From: Arenibacter sp. F20364 | GTDB lineage: Bacteria > Bacteroidota > Bacteroidia > Flavobacteriales > Flavobacteriaceae | Reading direction: 5' to 3' | NCBI RefSeq assembly: GCF_023015905.1 | Contig: NZ_JALKBD010000017.1 | Span: forward strand, 51,573 to 115,572 | Length of the DNA stretch: 64,000 nt | Part shown: piece by piece, positions 38,388 through 47,331 of the stretch | How positions within the stretch are numbered: position 1 is the stretch's first letter | Layout: each line of letters begins with the position of its first letter | Position numbers and translations under genes: made by a program | Notes under the pieces: generated by a model | Seen by the model: only the letters and a program-made list of their open reading frames with translations | Databases searched by the model: none | Told to the model about the DNA's origin: nothing

Positions 38388-39680
38388 ATGAGTACTCAAA
38401 AATTTTCAACAAACGCATTGCATGCCGGACATGACACAAAATTAACAGCTGGTACCAGGGCCGTACCAATTTATCAGAATACGGCCTACGTATTTAACAA
38501 TACGGACCATGCAGCCAATCTTTTTAATTTATCCGAACCTGGATTTATTTACACCAGGCTGAACAACCCTACCAATGACATTTTAGAGCAGCGTTTGGCT
38601 GCTTTGGAAGGAGGTCTTGCCAGTGTGGTTACCGCTTCTGGTACTGCGGCTATTTCCACGGCCTTATTGGTTCTTCTTAAAACAGGTGATCATATAGTGG
38701 CTTCTAGCAGTTTATATGGCGGTACTTATAATCTATTGGCCGTAACCTTGCCTAGGTTGGGCATTACTACCACTTTTGTTGAGGCCGGGGACGAAGACAA
38801 TTTTACAAATGCTGTTCAGGAAAATACTAGGGCGATCTTTGTGGAATCTTTGGGAAATCCTAAGTTGGATGTGTTGGACCTAAAGGCGATATCCGAAGTA
38901 GCCAAAAAGGCTAAAATTCCGTTTATTGTGGATAATACGGTGGCTACAAGTGCTTTGATCAAACCTATTGAGCACGGAGCAAATATTGTTATCCATTCGC
39001 TTACAAAATACATTAATGGTAATGGTACCGCTATGGGAGGTGTTATTGTAGATGCTGGTACTTTTGATTGGAGCAGTGGTAAATTCCCTGAGTTTACAGA
39101 GCCATCACCTGGTTATCACGGTTTGGTATACCATGATGTCTTGGGTGCTGCTGCCTTCATTGCCAAGGTTAGAATAGAAGGTTTAAGAGATCTGGGTGCG
39201 GCATTAAGCCCATTTAATGCCTTTCAAATTATTCAAGGTCTGGAAACATTGGAGCTTCGTATCAAGAAACACAGTGAAAATGCTTTGGAATTGGCCAAAT
39301 GGTTGCAGGATAGAAAAGAAGTGGCATGGGTAAACTACCCTGGTCTGCCAACTAGCCCCTATTATTCATTGGCTAAAAAATACTTGCCAAAGGGACAGAG
39401 TGGAATTGTGACCTTCGGAGTTAAAGGAGGATACGAGTCTGCCAAAAAGGTGGTTGATGAAACCAAACTATTTTCTTTATTGGCCAATATAGGGGATACC
39501 AAGTCTTTGATTATCCATCCAGCAAGTACAACCCATCAGCAGTTGGATGAAAAAGCCCAACAGACTACCGGCGTAACAAAAGATTTAATACGTCTGTGCG
39601 TTGGTTTGGAGGATATTGAAGATATAAAAGCGGATTTGGTACAGGCATTTTCGACCATCGACAAGTCAGTTTTAGCTTAA
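38388..39680 (+). CDS. metY: O-acetylhomoserine sulfhydrylase (MetY type)
   Basis: MetY joins sulfide to O-acetylhomoserine to give homocysteine. The 430-residue PLP enzyme has the group's longer form: FSTNALHAGHDTKLTAGTRAVPIYQNTAYVF, and the PLP lysine K207 in HSLTKYINGNGTAMGG. Its length and the GNGTAMGG segment separate it from cystathionine gamma-synthase. It is the first gene behind a SAM-I riboswitch. Its substrate is made by the MetX domain of the next gene. Confidence 0.94.
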   Translation: MSTQKFSTNALHAGHDTKLTAGTRAVPIYQNTAYVFNNTDHAANLFNLSEPGFIYTRLNNPTNDILEQRLAALEGGLASVVTASGTAAISTALLVLLKTGDHIVASSSLYGGTYNLLAVTLPRLGITTTFVEAGDEDNFTNAVQENTRAIFVESLGNPKLDVLDLKAISEVAKKAKIPFIVDNTVATSALIKPIEHGANIVIHSLTKYINGNGTAMGGVIVDAGTFDWSSGKFPEFTEPSPGYHGLVYHDVLGAAAFIAKVRIEGLRDLGAALSPFNAFQIIQGLETLELRIKKHSENALELAKWLQDRKEVAWVNYPGLPTSPYYSLAKKYLPKGQSGIVTFGVKGGYESAKKVVDETKLFSLLANIGDTKSLIIHPASTTHQQLDEKAQQTTGVTKDLIRLCVGLEDIEDIKADLVQAFSTIDKSVLA

Positions 39681-39722
39681 AAATTATTTTATTTCCCTTT
39701 AAAGTCGTTTACCAAGTGATAC

Positions 39723-39763
39723 GGGAGTGCATAAATTAAAATCTCTAATGTTAAGGCACTCCC
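39723..39763 (+). terminator. Hairpin between metY and the metX fusion gene
   Basis: GGGAGTGC pairs perfectly with GCACTCCC around a 25-base A/T-rich loop, followed by TTGTCATTTT. A weak terminator or attenuator is possible, lowering read-through into the fusion gene. Confidence 0.55.
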
Positions 39764-39822
39764 TTGTCATTTTAAAATCAATGGCCCGGTTCTTTAAAGA
39801 AAATTACTAGTAGAAACAACCT

Positions 39823-42800
39823 ATGTTACATCATCTTTCAATAAATAAATACGTTACCTATAGTGGCAAGACGTTGGATATCAACCTATCCTACGAAATC
39901 TTTGGACAACCATTACATGCCGCACCAATTATATTGGTGAACCATGCCCTAACTGGTAATTCCAACGTGGCAGGCGAACATGGCTGGTGGACAACATTGA
40001 TCGGGGATGGTAAATGTATTGATACCAAGAAATACACCATTCTTTGCTTTAATATTCCTGGAAATGGTTACGATGGATTTGTAATCGATAACTATAAGGA
40101 TTTTGTTGCCAAGGATATTGCCAAGATTTTTATACTAGGATTGGAAGCCCTAAAAATAAGCAAGCTATATGCACTGATCGGGGGTTCTTTGGGTGGAGGT
40201 ATAGCATGGGAAATGGCCGCTCTGGATCCACATTTAACAGAACATCTAATTCCGGTAGCATCAGATTGGAAATCTACGGATTGGCTTATTGCCAATTGCC
40301 AGATACAAGAACAATTCTTGGTGAATTCCAAGCAACCTGTACATGATGCGCGTATGCATGCCATGCTCTGTTATAGGACTCCGGAATCCTTTAAGGAGCG
40401 TTTTAAAAGAAGTACCAATGAGGAGCTGAAAGTCTTTAACGTGGAGAGTTGGTTAACACACCACGGGAAAAAATTACAGGAGCGTTTTCAATTGTCGGCC
40501 TATAAATTAATGAATCAATTGCTGAAGACAATTGATATCAATAGGGAAGGGGAGGAAGCGTTCATTAATCTTCAAAATAGCGATACCAATATCCATATCA
40601 TTGGGGTTAATTCAGATCTTTTTTTTACGGCCCAAGAAAATAAGGATACTTTTAAAAAACTGGCCCAGGCCAATAGCAATGTCACCTATGGGGAAATACA
40701 TTCCCTTCATGGACATGATGCCTTCTTGATCGAATTCAATCAAATGGAGGAGTTGCTAAAGGGGGTTTTTGAGCGTAATGGCAGATCTAAGAAAGTCAAG
40801 GTTCTAAAATTTGGGGGAAAGTCTTTGGCCAACGGGGAAGGGTTGGATACAGTATTAAAGATCATCACGGAAAAGGTGGTGGATGGTGAAAATATTGCGG
40901 TAGTTGTTTCTGCAAGGAACAAGGCTACGGACCAATTGGAGGCTATGTTGGATAAGGCGGCCAAGAGGTTGGATTATAAAAAGGATTTTGAAGAATTTGA
41001 GAAATATCAACAGCACACCTATGGCAATGTAAATCTCTCCGAAGAATTTCGGGGATTGGTAAAATTATTCGAAGGAGTTGCTTTATTAGGAGATTATAGT
41101 CCTAAAATAAAGGATCAGGTTTTGGCTTTTGGAGAATTGCTTTCGGCTAAATTGGTGGCCAAATTACTTATTGGTAGGGGAATTAATGCCAAATTTATTG
41201 ATTCCAGACAACTTATTAAGACCGATTCAAACTTTGGGGATGCAAAGGTCTTGGAGACCTTGTCCAAAGAAAATGTAAAAAGTGAGTTCGGGAAATTGGA
41301 CCTGGATGCTGTAGTGGTGACAACAGGGTTTATTGCCTCCAATGAATTAAACGAAACAACTACCTTGGGCAGAAATGGGAGTAATTACTCTGCCGCTTTA
41401 TTGGCCAATTACCTCAATGCCGAGGAATTGCAGAATTATACCCATGTAGATGGCATTTTTACGGCCAACCCGGATTTGGTTACAGAGGCTAAAAGAATCT
41501 CGGAACTTTCCTATAGCGAGGCCAATGAGTTGGCTAATTTTGGAACCAATATCCTGCATGCCAAGACTATTATTCCATTAATAGAAAAGAATATTCCTCT
41601 ACGGATACTAAATACGTTTAACAACGATAACGAGGGTACTTTGATCAGTGCAAAAACTAGTAAGGAAGGCATAAAATCCTTGTCCGTTATAGAAAATATG
41701 GCGTTGATCAATTTGGAAGGCCGTGGTTTATTGGGCAAGGTAGGGGTAGACGCCCGTATCTTTAGGACAATGGGCAATAATAACATTAGTGTTAGCATTA
41801 TTTCCCAGGGGTCATCGGAAAGAGGGATTGGTTTAGTGGTCGACGCTAAAGATGCAAACTTGGCCAAAACTTCCTTGGAAGAGGAGTTTCAAACCGATTT
41901 CAAACTGCAGGATATCAACAATATTACCGTTATAGATCAAGTATCCGTTATTTCCATCGTAGGTCAGGACTTGAGTACTTTTCACAAGCCATTCAATGCG
42001 CTTATTAAAAACCAAGTGGTTCCATTATTGTTCAACAATACCGTGTCGGGCAAAAATGTGAGTCTGGTGGTCAAAAAATCAGATTTGCACAAGGCACTAA
42101 ATGTAGTACACGGGCAGATATTTGGAATAAGCAAAAAAGTAAATTTGGCTATTTTTGGACATGGAAATGTGGGTGCTACCTTGATTGATCAGATTCTTAA
42201 GTCCAACAAGACCATTGAAAAAAGAAAGGGTATCCACATCAATGTTTTTGCGGTTGCCAATTCCAAAAAAGTCCTATTGAACAAAAATGGTATTTCCAAG
42301 AATTGGAAAAGTTCCATGGAAACCAAAGCTATACCTTATAAATTAAACGATATATTTAGATATGCCAAGGACAATCATTTGGAAAATCTGATTGCGGTAG
42401 ATAATACTGCCAATGAGGAATTTGTAGCCTCTTATTTTGATTTTGTGGACAATGGTTTCGATTTGGTGTCCTCCAATAAAATTGCCAATACCCTGCGTTT
42501 CGATTACTATCAGTTGTTGAGGGAAGAGCTGGCAAAGCATCAGAAACAATATTTATATGAAACCAATGTTGGTGCTGGATTACCGTTGATAGACACCATT
42601 AAATTGTTGCATCTTTCGGGAGAGAATATTACTAGAATAAAAGGGGTGTTCTCCGGTTCCTTAAGTTACATTTTCAACACCTTTTCGGAGAAGGACGCCC
42701 TATTCTCTACAATTTTAAAAGAAGCCATGGAATTGGGGTATACGGAACCAGATCCGCGCGAAGATCTTTCCGGGAACGATGTGGGTAGGAAGTTGTTGAT

Positions 42801-43209
42801 TTTAGCCAGGGAGCTCGATCTTAGCAACGAGTTTGCGGATATTCATATTGAAAATTTAATTCCGGAATCGTTGCAGGATGGTGATGTAACAGGCTTTTTG
42901 GATCGATTGGATATATTGGACAAAAAGTTTAGCAAGATAAAGAATGCACAAAAACCGGGTCATGTACTACGTTATGTAGGTGATCTATCCGGGGACCTGC
43001 AGAAGGAAAAAGGAAAATTGGAGGTAAAGTTAATCTCGGTTCCCAAAGAGAGTGCGCTCGGACAAATTAAGGGATCAGATTCCATTATTGAAATATATAC
43101 AGAGTCTTATGGGCAACATCCGTTGGTTATCCAAGGGGCAGGTGCTGGTGCAGCTGTAACGGCTAGGGGTGTTTTTGGCGATATATTGCGTATTGCGGAA
43201 AAAGGATAA
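39823..43209 (+). CDS. Homoserine O-acetyltransferase-aspartokinase-homoserine dehydrogenase fusion
   Basis: Three activities share one 1128-residue chain. Residues 1 to about 320 form an alpha/beta-hydrolase MetX domain with probable triad S122 (GGSLGG), D265 and H298. Residues about 325-640 form aspartokinase (FGGKS at 330-334, where the family usually has FGGTS), followed by ACT regulatory segments to about 770. The homoserine dehydrogenase part starts near 773 with the NAD(P) loop G779-HGNVG. So it makes aspartyl phosphate, homoserine and O-acetylhomoserine, the substrate of MetY. Aspartate-semialdehyde dehydrogenase is not in the window. The frame is uninterrupted, and the start ATG is unambiguous. 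Confidence 0.93.
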   Translation: MLHHLSINKYVTYSGKTLDINLSYEIFGQPLHAAPIILVNHALTGNSNVAGEHGWWTTLIGDGKCIDTKKYTILCFNIPGNGYDGFVIDNYKDFVAKDIAKIFILGLEALKISKLYALIGGSLGGGIAWEMAALDPHLTEHLIPVASDWKSTDWLIANCQIQEQFLVNSKQPVHDARMHAMLCYRTPESFKERFKRSTNEELKVFNVESWLTHHGKKLQERFQLSAYKLMNQLLKTIDINREGEEAFINLQNSDTNIHIIGVNSDLFFTAQENKDTFKKLAQANSNVTYGEIHSLHGHDAFLIEFNQMEELLKGVFERNGRSKKVKVLKFGGKSLANGEGLDTVLKIITEKVVDGENIAVVVSARNKATDQLEAMLDKAAKRLDYKKDFEEFEKYQQHTYGNVNLSEEFRGLVKLFEGVALLGDYSPKIKDQVLAFGELLSAKLVAKLLIGRGINAKFIDSRQLIKTDSNFGDAKVLETLSKENVKSEFGKLDLDAVVVTTGFIASNELNETTTLGRNGSNYSAALLANYLNAEELQNYTHVDGIFTANPDLVTEAKRISELSYSEANELANFGTNILHAKTIIPLIEKNIPLRILNTFNNDNEGTLISAKTSKEGIKSLSVIENMALINLEGRGLLGKVGVDARIFRTMGNNNISVSIISQGSSERGIGLVVDAKDANLAKTSLEEEFQTDFKLQDINNITVIDQVSVISIVGQDLSTFHKPFNALIKNQVVPLLFNNTVSGKNVSLVVKKSDLHKALNVVHGQIFGISKKVNLAIFGHGNVGATLIDQILKSNKTIEKRKGIHINVFAVANSKKVLLNKNGISKNWKSSMETKAIPYKLNDIFRYAKDNHLENLIAVDNTANEEFVASYFDFVDNGFDLVSSNKIANTLRFDYYQLLREELAKHQKQYLYETNVGAGLPLIDTIKLLHLSGENITRIKGVFSGSLSYIFNTFSEKDALFSTILKEAMELGYTEPDPREDLSGNDVGRKLLILARELDLSNEFADIHIENLIPESLQDGDVTGFLDRLDILDKKFSKIKNAQKPGHVLRYVGDLSGDLQKEKGKLEVKLISVPKESALGQIKGSDSIIEIYTESYGQHPLVIQGAGAGAAVTARGVFGDILRIAEKG

Positions 43210-43229
43210 ATTTTGTTGCTTCGTGGCTC

Positions 43230-43308
43230 CGCTCAGCCATCGGGGAATGTCGGAGATTGAGCGTAGTGGTAATCGGTTATTGTAGCGAAAGATAGTGCCG
43301 AAACCACT
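43230..43308 (+). repeat. Two hairpins in the gap before the MetZ-like gene
   Basis: CGCTCA (43230-43235) pairs with TGAGCG (43258-43263). A second hairpin has AGTGGT plus TCGG (43265-43276) facing CCGA plus ACCACT (43298-43308). The local sequence is GC-richer than its neighbours and resembles dispersed palindromic elements seen in flavobacterial intergenic DNA; this likeness is from memory. Confidence 0.5.
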
Positions 43309-43408
43309 GGAGCATATCGGGGATAAAGTGGAGCTGTAAAAGAGGTGTAACAAGGTCTTGTGTAATAATTGACAACGGCCGATAAAAGAATTAGATAGAT
43401 TGGAAATA

Positions 43409-44578
43409 ATGAAGAAGAATTTTAAATTTGAAACTGAGGCAATCCGAACCCAAACGGAACGTACCCAATTTTTAGAGCATTCCACACCTATGTATTTAAC
43501 CTCGAGTTTTATCTTCGAGAATGCGGAAGATATGCGTGCTTCCTTTGCGGAAGAAAAGGATCGAAATATTTATTCAAGATATAGCAACCCCAATTCCTCA
43601 GAGTTTATAGAAAAGGTATGTAAAATGGAAGGTGCCGAGGATGGTTTTGCATTTGCTTCAGGCATGTCGGCAGTGTTTTCCACATTTGCAGCTTTGTTGG
43701 ATAGCGGGGATCATATTATTTCCTCAAGAAGTATATTTGGATCAACCCATAGTCTGTTTACGCAGTTTTTACCAAAATGGAATATTTCTACTAGCTATTT
43801 TAAAATAGATGAGCTGGATAAACTGGACCAATTGGTGACTTCGAAAACTAAAATTATTTACGCGGAAACCCCGACCAATCCAGGAGTAGATGTTTTGGAC
43901 TTGGAAGAATTGGGTAAATTTGCCAAGAAACATAAGTTGATCTTTATCATTGATAATTGTTTTGCTTCCCCTTATTTACAGCAACCCATTAAGTTTGGGG
44001 CCGATTTGGTAATCCATTCCGGAACCAAATTAATGGACGGACAAGGGAGGGTTTTGGCCGGCATTACAGTAGGCAGCAAAGCACTGATAGATAAAGTCTA
44101 TCGCTTTTCTAGGATTACGGGCCCTTCTTTGTCACCTTTCAATGCTTGGGTATTATCCAAAAGTTTGGAAACTTTGGCGCTCCGGGTAGATAAACATTGT
44201 GACAATGCTCTAAAACTGGCTGAATTCTTGGAAGGGCACCCAAAGGTTAATTGGGTAAAATATCCCTTTTTAAAATCACATCCCAAATATGAAGTGGCCA
44301 AAAAGCAGATGAAGGCCGGGGGCTGTGTAGTTGCCTTTGAAGTAAAGGGGGGTGTTGAGGCCGGACAGAAGTTCTTTAACGCTATTAAAATGTTGTCATT
44401 GTCTGCTAATTTAGGAGATTCCAGAAGTATTGTAACCCATCCGGCTTCCACAACACACAGTAAATTGTCGGTAGACGAGAGATTGGCATCCGGAATCACG
44501 GATGGTATGGTACGGGTTTCGGTAGGCTTGGAGCACATAGATGATATTGTGGCTGATATTGAACAAGCTCTTGGGTAG
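43409..44578 (+). CDS. MetZ-like O-succinyl/acetylhomoserine sulfhydrylase family enzyme
   Basis: A 389-residue Cys/Met-metabolism PLP enzyme from the ATG at 43409 (an in-frame TTG three codons earlier is less likely). It carries PLP lysine K207 (SGTKLMDGQG), YSRYSNP near residue 65, and THPASTTHS near the end. The SGTKLMDGQGRVLAG version is typical of O-succinylhomoserine sulfhydrylases; with an acetyltransferase next door it may accept acetylhomoserine, or act as a cystathionine gamma-synthase. It could be a second route to homocysteine beside MetY. It is followed by a terminator and the Rrf2 gene. Confidence 0.87.
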   Translation: MKKNFKFETEAIRTQTERTQFLEHSTPMYLTSSFIFENAEDMRASFAEEKDRNIYSRYSNPNSSEFIEKVCKMEGAEDGFAFASGMSAVFSTFAALLDSGDHIISSRSIFGSTHSLFTQFLPKWNISTSYFKIDELDKLDQLVTSKTKIIYAETPTNPGVDVLDLEELGKFAKKHKLIFIIDNCFASPYLQQPIKFGADLVIHSGTKLMDGQGRVLAGITVGSKALIDKVYRFSRITGPSLSPFNAWVLSKSLETLALRVDKHCDNALKLAEFLEGHPKVNWVKYPFLKSHPKYEVAKKQMKAGGCVVAFEVKGGVEAGQKFFNAIKMLSLSANLGDSRSIVTHPASTTHSKLSVDERLASGITDGMVRVSVGLEHIDDIVADIEQALG

Positions 44579-44591
44579 GGGGTTGCTGACT

Positions 44592-44619
44592 AGCTTTCAG
44601 TAATGCCAAAGCTGTTTTT
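44592..44619 (+). terminator. Intrinsic terminator after the MetZ-like gene
   Basis: AGCTTT pairs with AAAGCT around a 10-base loop, then GTTTTTG. It separates the MetZ-like gene from the Rrf2 regulator. Confidence 0.6.
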
Positions 44620-44672
44620 GTAAAATTGTGCTAAGCCTTATTGCGAATGTTAATTTTCCTTATCTTCGCTGC

Positions 44673-45083
44673 ATGCTTTCCAAAAAGACAAAATACGGAT
44701 TAAAGGCGCTTACCTTCTTGGCGGCTCAAAAAGGACGTAGTCCTGTTCAGATTTCTGAAATTGCCAAGCATGAGAACATTTCCCAAAAGTTTTTGGAGAG
44801 TATTCTTCTTACTTTAAGAAAAACAGGACTTCTCGGTTCCAAAAAAGGAAAGGGAGGTGGCTACTACCTTATCAAGGAGCCCAAAGACATTCCCATGACG
44901 ACAGTCATGAGAGTACTGGAAGGACCTATAGCCATGGTGCCCTGTGTAAGTTTGAACTTCTACGAAAAATGTGATGACTGCCCGGATGAGGCCAGCTGTT
45001 CCGTACATAAATTAATGTTGCAGGTCAGGGACAGTACCTTGGAGGTTTTTAGAAACAATACCCTTGCCGATCTGGTGCCTTAA
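44673..45083 (+). CDS. Rrf2-family transcriptional regulator
   Basis: From the ATG at 44673 the protein has 136 residues. The N-terminal winged helix is typical (KKTKYGLKALTFLAAQKG, ISQKFLESILLTLRKTGLLGSKKGKGGGY). Four cysteines, C91, C100, C103 and C109, sit where Fe-S-binding Rrf2 proteins such as IscR and NsrR have their ligands; CymR, the classic cysteine regulator, does not use a cluster. It lies directly upstream of the sulfate-assimilation genes, with two operator-like repeats in between, so it probably controls them, with sulfur or Fe-S status as signal. Confidence 0.9.
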   Translation: MLSKKTKYGLKALTFLAAQKGRSPVQISEIAKHENISQKFLESILLTLRKTGLLGSKKGKGGGYYLIKEPKDIPMTTVMRVLEGPIAMVPCVSLNFYEKCDDCPDEASCSVHKLMLQVRDSTLEVFRNNTLADLVP

Positions 45084-45182
45084 AAATAATACTTTTTTCT
45101 CTGGAAAGTACTGTGGATTTTTGTGGTGATTTTATGGGATTGCCTTAATAATCTTCAATTTTCAAGGCAAATTTTTAATAAT

Positions 45183-45202
45183 CTACTAAATTTATAGGGT
45201 AA
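45183..45202 (+). promoter_or_regulatory. Upstream operator-like repeat for the cys operon
   Basis: This 20-bp element ends in ATAGGGTAA and matches the downstream copy (45263-45282) at 17 of 20 positions, 80 bases apart. It lies upstream of the promoter, suggesting a second binding site for the adjacent Rrf2 protein. Confidence 0.55.
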
Positions 45203-45227
45203 CTTAAATTTTAACTTAAATTTTCTA

Positions 45228-45256
45228 TTGTGTTCTGCAAAATAATTCTATTTTTG
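45228..45256 (+). promoter_or_regulatory. Promoter of the sulfate-assimilation operon
   Basis: A -33 TTG (45228-45230) and a -7 TATTTTTG (45249-45256) are separated by 18 bases, close to the Bacteroidota consensus. The start codon of the DUF2061 gene is 47 bases further on. Confidence 0.7.
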
Positions 45257-45257
45257 C

Positions 45258-45282
45258 TTACTCTATTAAATCGATAGGGTAA
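45258..45282. promoter_or_regulatory. Operator-like dyad overlapping the transcription start of the cys operon
   Basis: TTACTCTAT (45258-45266) and ATAGGGTAA (45274-45282) form a near-perfect inverted repeat with a 7-base spacer, immediately after the -7 box. Its right part is the second copy of the 20-bp repeat. This position suits a repressor. Confidence 0.6.
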
Positions 45283-45303
45283 TAAATTTAAGTTTTTTGT
45301 CAT

Positions 45304-45573
45304 ATGATTGCTGAACAATTAATTGCAAATAATAATTCAAGTACTGTTACTAAGAGCTATAAGGCGGATAAGACTTCCGAAAATCCTAAAAGGAGTATTG
45401 CCAAATCTATTAGTTGGAGAATTATTGGAACCTTGGATACCATTCTTATATCATGGATCGTTACGGGGACTTTGTCAGTTGCATTTTCAATAGGGGTTGT
45501 AGAGTTGTTTACCAAAATGTTGTTGTATTTCTTTCATGAAAGAATCTGGAACAAGATTAATTGGGGAAAGTAA
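45304..45573 (+). CDS. DUF2061 membrane protein
   Basis: The 89-residue protein has DUF2061 features: SIAKSISWRIIGTLDTILISWIVTG, then a second hydrophobic segment and YFFHERIWNKINWG at the end. Such proteins often sit beside sulfate-activation genes in Bacteroidota and proteobacteria, but their role is unproven. It is the first gene of the cys operon; the next coding start (cysH) is 38 bases downstream. Confidence 0.85.
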   Translation: MIAEQLIANNNSSTVTKSYKADKTSENPKRSIAKSISWRIIGTLDTILISWIVTGTLSVAFSIGVVELFTKMLLYFFHERIWNKINWGK

Positions 45574-45611
45574 GAGAGGTAAAATTCAGGGAATTTAAAG
45601 AATCGGAGAAA

Positions 45612-46235
45612 ATGGCATTTACGGAAGAAGAAATACACAAATTAAATCAACAATTTAAAGGGATTCCTCCAGAGGAAATAATTTCCTGGGCAATTCAATA
45701 CGCTGAGAATCCGTTGGTCACTACAAATTTTAGGCCATATGAAGTTGCTATTTTACATGCGGTTACCGATGTAGCCCCTCATATTCCCGTAGTTTGGTGC
45801 GATACGGGTTACAATACGCCCAATACCTATAAGCATGCCGAGGAGCTAATTGCAAGACTACATTTGAATATTAAATTATATGTTCCCAAGCAAACTTCCT
45901 CACATAGGGATGCTGTCATGGGAATTCCTGGTATAGATGATCCCAGACATCAGCTCTTTACGGAGCAGGTAAAGTTGGAGCCGTTTAAAAGGGCAATGGA
46001 AGAGCATAAGCCAGATGTGTGGTTTACGAATTTAAGACAAGGCCAAACAGCTTTGAGGGATTCTTTGGATATTTTGAGTTTAAGTAGGGACGGAGTTTTG
46101 AAGGTTAGTCCATTTTATCACTATAGTGATAGTCAATTGGATGCTTACCTCAGGGACAGGAATTTGCCCAATGAGCATAAATATTTTGACCCTACCAAGG
46201 TTTTGGAAAATCGGGAATGTGGTCTGCATACCTAA
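45612..46235 (+). CDS. cysH: Phosphoadenylyl/adenylyl-sulfate reductase CysH
   Basis: CysH reduces activated sulfate to sulfite with thioredoxin. The start is placed at the ATG at 45612 (MAFTEEEIHKLNQQF), giving 207 residues; an upstream in-frame TTG at 45561 would overlap the DUF2061 end. The catalytic C203 is in the ECGLH motif. The cysteine pairs that bind the 4Fe-4S cluster of typical bacterial APS reductases are absent, so by the usual rule it would be a PAPS reductase. No APS kinase is seen in this window, which leaves the substrate (APS or PAPS) open. Confidence 0.92.
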   Translation: MAFTEEEIHKLNQQFKGIPPEEIISWAIQYAENPLVTTNFRPYEVAILHAVTDVAPHIPVVWCDTGYNTPNTYKHAEELIARLHLNIKLYVPKQTSSHRDAVMGIPGIDDPRHQLFTEQVKLEPFKRAMEEHKPDVWFTNLRQGQTALRDSLDILSLSRDGVLKVSPFYHYSDSQLDAYLRDRNLPNEHKYFDPTKVLENRECGLHT

Positions 46236-46299
46236 GAAAAGAATATTAACAATTGGTAAATAATTCCTTTGGGGACTGCCAATTAAATACAGAATTATT

Positions 46300-47256
46300 G
46301 TGAGCATTGTAGAATCAGAATTGGAAACACTAGTAGGCGTGAACGAATCTAATGAATTGGAAGTATTGAATAATAATGCTTTGGAGAACGAAGCAATTTA
46401 TATTTTAAGGGAGGTAGCGGCGCAGTTTGAAAAGCCAGTGTTGCTATTTTCGGGAGGTAAGGACTCCATTACTTTGGTAAGATTGGCACAGAAGGCCTTT
46501 TTTCCGGCTAAGATACCTTTTCCTCTAATGCATATAGATACCGGCCATAATTTTCCGGAGACTATTGCCTTTAGGGATAAGTTGGTCAAGGAATTGGGAG
46601 TGGAGTTAATTGTACGTAATGTTCAAGATTCCATAGATCAAGGAAAAGTAGTTGAGGAAACGGGTAAATACTCCAGTAGGAATATGTTGCAGACTACCAC
46701 TTTGCTCGATGCCATAGAGGAATTTAAATTTGATGCCTGTATAGGTGGTGCAAGAAGGGATGAGGAAAAGGCACGCGCCAAAGAAAGAATATTCTCCGTT
46801 CGCGACGATTTTGGTCAGTGGGATGAGAAAAACCAGCGTCCAGAATTGTTCGATATGTTGAATGGTCAGATAGAACTGGGACAGAACGTAAGGGTTTTTC
46901 CAATCAGTAACTGGACGGAATTGGATGTTTGGAGCTATATCCAAAAAGAGGAAATAGAAATACCATCCATTTACTTTGCGCACAAGAGAAAGATATTCCT
47001 TAGGGACGGATTTATATGGTCTGCAGAAGATGATGTTGTTTTCCGTGCAGAAGATGAAAAAGTTGAGGAGCGCATGGTTCGTTTTAGGACTGTTGGGGAT
47101 ATGAGCTGTACCTCCGCAGTACTTTCCCACGCAGATACTATTGAGAAGGTGGTAGGGGAAATTAGGGAATCCAAAATTTCCGAAAGGGGAGCTAGGATAG
47201 ATGATAAGCGTTCCGAAGCAGCAATGGAGAAAAGAAAACAACAAGGATACTTTTAA
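46300..47256 (+). CDS. cysD: Sulfate adenylyltransferase small subunit CysD
   Basis: CysD adenylates sulfate to APS with energy from the GTPase subunit CysN. The 318-residue protein has the PP-loop SGGKDS, the HIDTGHNFPETI segment, GGARRDEEKARAKERIFS and NWTELDVW. The start is GTG at 46300; no ATG lies near the expected position. The first 20 residues (MSIVESELETLVG) are longer than usual. It lies 64 bases after cysH and 75 bases before cysN. Confidence 0.95.
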   Translation: MSIVESELETLVGVNESNELEVLNNNALENEAIYILREVAAQFEKPVLLFSGGKDSITLVRLAQKAFFPAKIPFPLMHIDTGHNFPETIAFRDKLVKELGVELIVRNVQDSIDQGKVVEETGKYSSRNMLQTTTLLDAIEEFKFDACIGGARRDEEKARAKERIFSVRDDFGQWDEKNQRPELFDMLNGQIELGQNVRVFPISNWTELDVWSYIQKEEIEIPSIYFAHKRKIFLRDGFIWSAEDDVVFRAEDEKVEERMVRFRTVGDMSCTSAVLSHADTIEKVVGEIRESKISERGARIDDKRSEAAMEKRKQQGYF

Positions 47257-47331
47257 AGTCGGCATTTGAAGCTGGTTGACAATTAAAATAATGTCAACAA
47301 AATCTAACGCCAAATACAAAACACAAAAGAA

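Noticed and set aside
46606..47319. Long minus-strand open frame (237 codons) opposite cysD
   Set aside because: It is entirely antisense to cysD, has no recognisable domain and a Phe/Tyr/Leu-rich composition typical of mirror frames.
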